A stretch of 64,000 bases of DNA from contig JAGQGU010000004.1 in assembly GCA_020432165.1 (NCBI GenBank), positions 1 to 64,000 of the forward strand. The letters run 5' to 3'. The translations under genes and the position numbers were made by a program. Positions 63,046 to 64,000 of the stretch are shown piece after piece (the stretch's first letter is position 1; each line of letters begins with the position of its first letter). This stretch comes from Thermomicrobiales bacterium. GTDB taxonomy: Bacteria; Chloroflexota; Chloroflexia; Thermomicrobiales; UBA6265. The notes below the pieces were generated by a model that was not told the DNA's origin, did no database searches, and saw nothing but the letters and a program-made list of their open reading frames with translations.

Positions 63046-64000
63046 ATGAGAGAGACCCTAATCACGTCATATAAGTTCATGGTTCCAGGGAGGGAGCCGA
63101 GAATCCTCGCGCGCCCACGGTTGGCTCATCTTCTCGATAGCTTTAGCCCATTGCCCTGGACCACGGTGATAGCACCGAACGGTTATGGCAAAACCACCGT
63201 GGTTGCAGATTGGGCGCGTGAACGCTCACATCTGGTTTGGTATACGCTCGATGCCTCTGATGACGATCCCGATATCTTTCGGCGACGATTGACCCGGGCA
63301 CTTCATCCGGTGAGTCCTTCGCTTGGAGGTGCGCTGACTTCTACCCCTCTTGAGATCGTTCTTGATGTGCTGGGTGACTATGAGCGGGATATCACCATCG
63401 TCCTTGATGATGCCCACACCGCTAGTCGCAGTGAGGTGTGGGAAATCATCCAGTCGTTAGTCACGGCGGGGTCTCCCTGGGTCCATGTGGTGATTGTGGG
63501 GCAAACATCGCCTCGTCTTGATCTCGACTCGGCCAGGCTTCGCGGTCAACTTGGGGAAATTAGTATCGCCGATCTGGTGATGCATGAGGACGAAGCCCGG
63601 ACATTTCTGCGTCGTGGGGGTGACGGAGGCCTTGAACCCGATGAGGTGGAATCCATCGTCGCCACAGCGGACGGATGGATTGCCGGGCTCAAGATGGCGT
63701 TGCTTGGTCACCAGGGCAGACCGGGAGCGGGTGAGTGGATCGCCTGGGACTGGGGTCGTCCCTTTGTCGCTTCGTTCGAGCGGTTGGCTGAACAGTGGCC
63801 GGCATCCTTCCTGCACTTCATGGTGAGCACAGCACTGCCTTCGCGTGTTTGCGGAGATCTGATTGCCACCTTCGATCTGCCGTGGCTGGAAGGGAAGGAT
63901 CCCGATCTGGTTCTCCGGGATATCGGTGATGCAGGCCTTTTTCTGGTACCCATGGGTTCGCACGCTCACTGGTATCGATTCCAGGCGCTTTTCCGCGACG
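63046..64000 (+). CDS. MalT-like STAND ATPase / LuxR-family regulator, N-terminal part (cut by window end)
   Basis: About 318 codons are open to the window edge without a stop. ATG 63046 has AGGAG nine bases upstream. PRLAHLLDSFSPLPWTTVIA leads into Walker A APNGYGKTT (43-51), then WYTLDASDDDPDIFRRRL, Walker B TIVLDDAHTA, and GWIAGLKMALLG, where MalT-like proteins have GWxAGLxLA. A C-terminal LuxR HTH is expected beyond the edge but not seen. Such proteins are large ATP- and ligand-dependent activators. It starts 32 bp after hpt. Confidence 0.82.
   Translation, partial: MRETLITSYKFMVPGREPRILARPRLAHLLDSFSPLPWTTVIAPNGYGKTTVVADWARERSHLVWYTLDASDDDPDIFRRRLTRALHPVSPSLGGALTSTPLEIVLDVLGDYERDITIVLDDAHTASRSEVWEIIQSLVTAGSPWVHVVIVGQTSPRLDLDSARLRGQLGEISIADLVMHEDEARTFLRRGGDGGLEPDEVESIVATADGWIAGLKMALLGHQGRPGAGEWIAWDWGRPFVASFERLAEQWPASFLHFMVSTALPSRVCGDLIATFDLPWLEGKDPDLVLRDIGDAGLFLVPMGSHAHWYRFQALFRD

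Overview
The window is a gene-dense, moderately GC-rich bacterial chromosome segment. It looks like a member of the Chloroflexota, possibly near the Thermomicrobia. That placement is an inference from operon layout, protein style and dispersed GTCATTCTGAGCGAAGCGAAG-type repeats; no 16S rRNA gene is present. I saw no transposase, prophage, CRISPR array, rRNA gene or origin.

Layout: (1) 1-3.5 kb: the 3' end of rho with stem-loops and a terminator, an OmpR-type two-component pair and a divergent VanY-like carboxypeptidase. Their shared spacer carries a tandem 11-bp repeat. (2) 3.5-7.8 kb: a large secreted repeat protein, a glycosylasparaginase-type Ntn hydrolase, a glutaredoxin-like protein and clusters of dispersed intergenic repeats. 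(3) 7.8-16 kb (minus strand): uvrB, a secreted hypothetical, aroQ, an M24 peptidase, efp, accB, xseA, xseB and an AIR-synthase-like protein, mostly overlapping or closely spaced. (4) 16-23.4 kb: a divergent NUDIX-like protein, small hypotheticals, an Imm5-like protein, an ABC-2 exporter with a NarL-type two-component system, tyrA and an SH3b protein. (5) 23.5-29.8 kb: tRNA-Pro, then the minus-strand pcrA, dgt, dnaG and hydrolase genes.

(6) 30-43.3 kb: an accessory plus-strand block. A GntR/UTRA regulator with a perfect 20-bp palindrome at its promoter precedes a sugar ABC importer, an SDR, a BtpA/SgcQ protein, a double-SIS protein, a YjbQ protein and a PfkB-like protein lacking the catalytic Asp. 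A second ABC transporter, a membrane-anchored surface protein, an EamA transporter and a polytopic membrane protein follow. This looks like an uptake and catabolism island for an unidentified, probably amino- or glycosylamine-type, sugar. It is the best candidate here for an undescribed system.

(7) 43.3-52.9 kb: the translation and RNA operons nusA-ylxR-infB-rbfA-nrnA-truB-ribF and infC-rpmI-rplT-RNA methyltransferase, followed by hup. A putative attenuator precedes nusA, and infC starts at AUU. (8) 53-61 kb: plsX, gyrB (TTG start), a membrane protein, a zincin, a phosphotriesterase-like hydrolase, nadE and lpdA. (9) 61.2-64 kb: a CAU-anticodon tRNA directly upstream of tilS, then hpt and a truncated MalT-like STAND regulator running off the edge.

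Functional assignments rest on motifs read by eye; no database search was possible.
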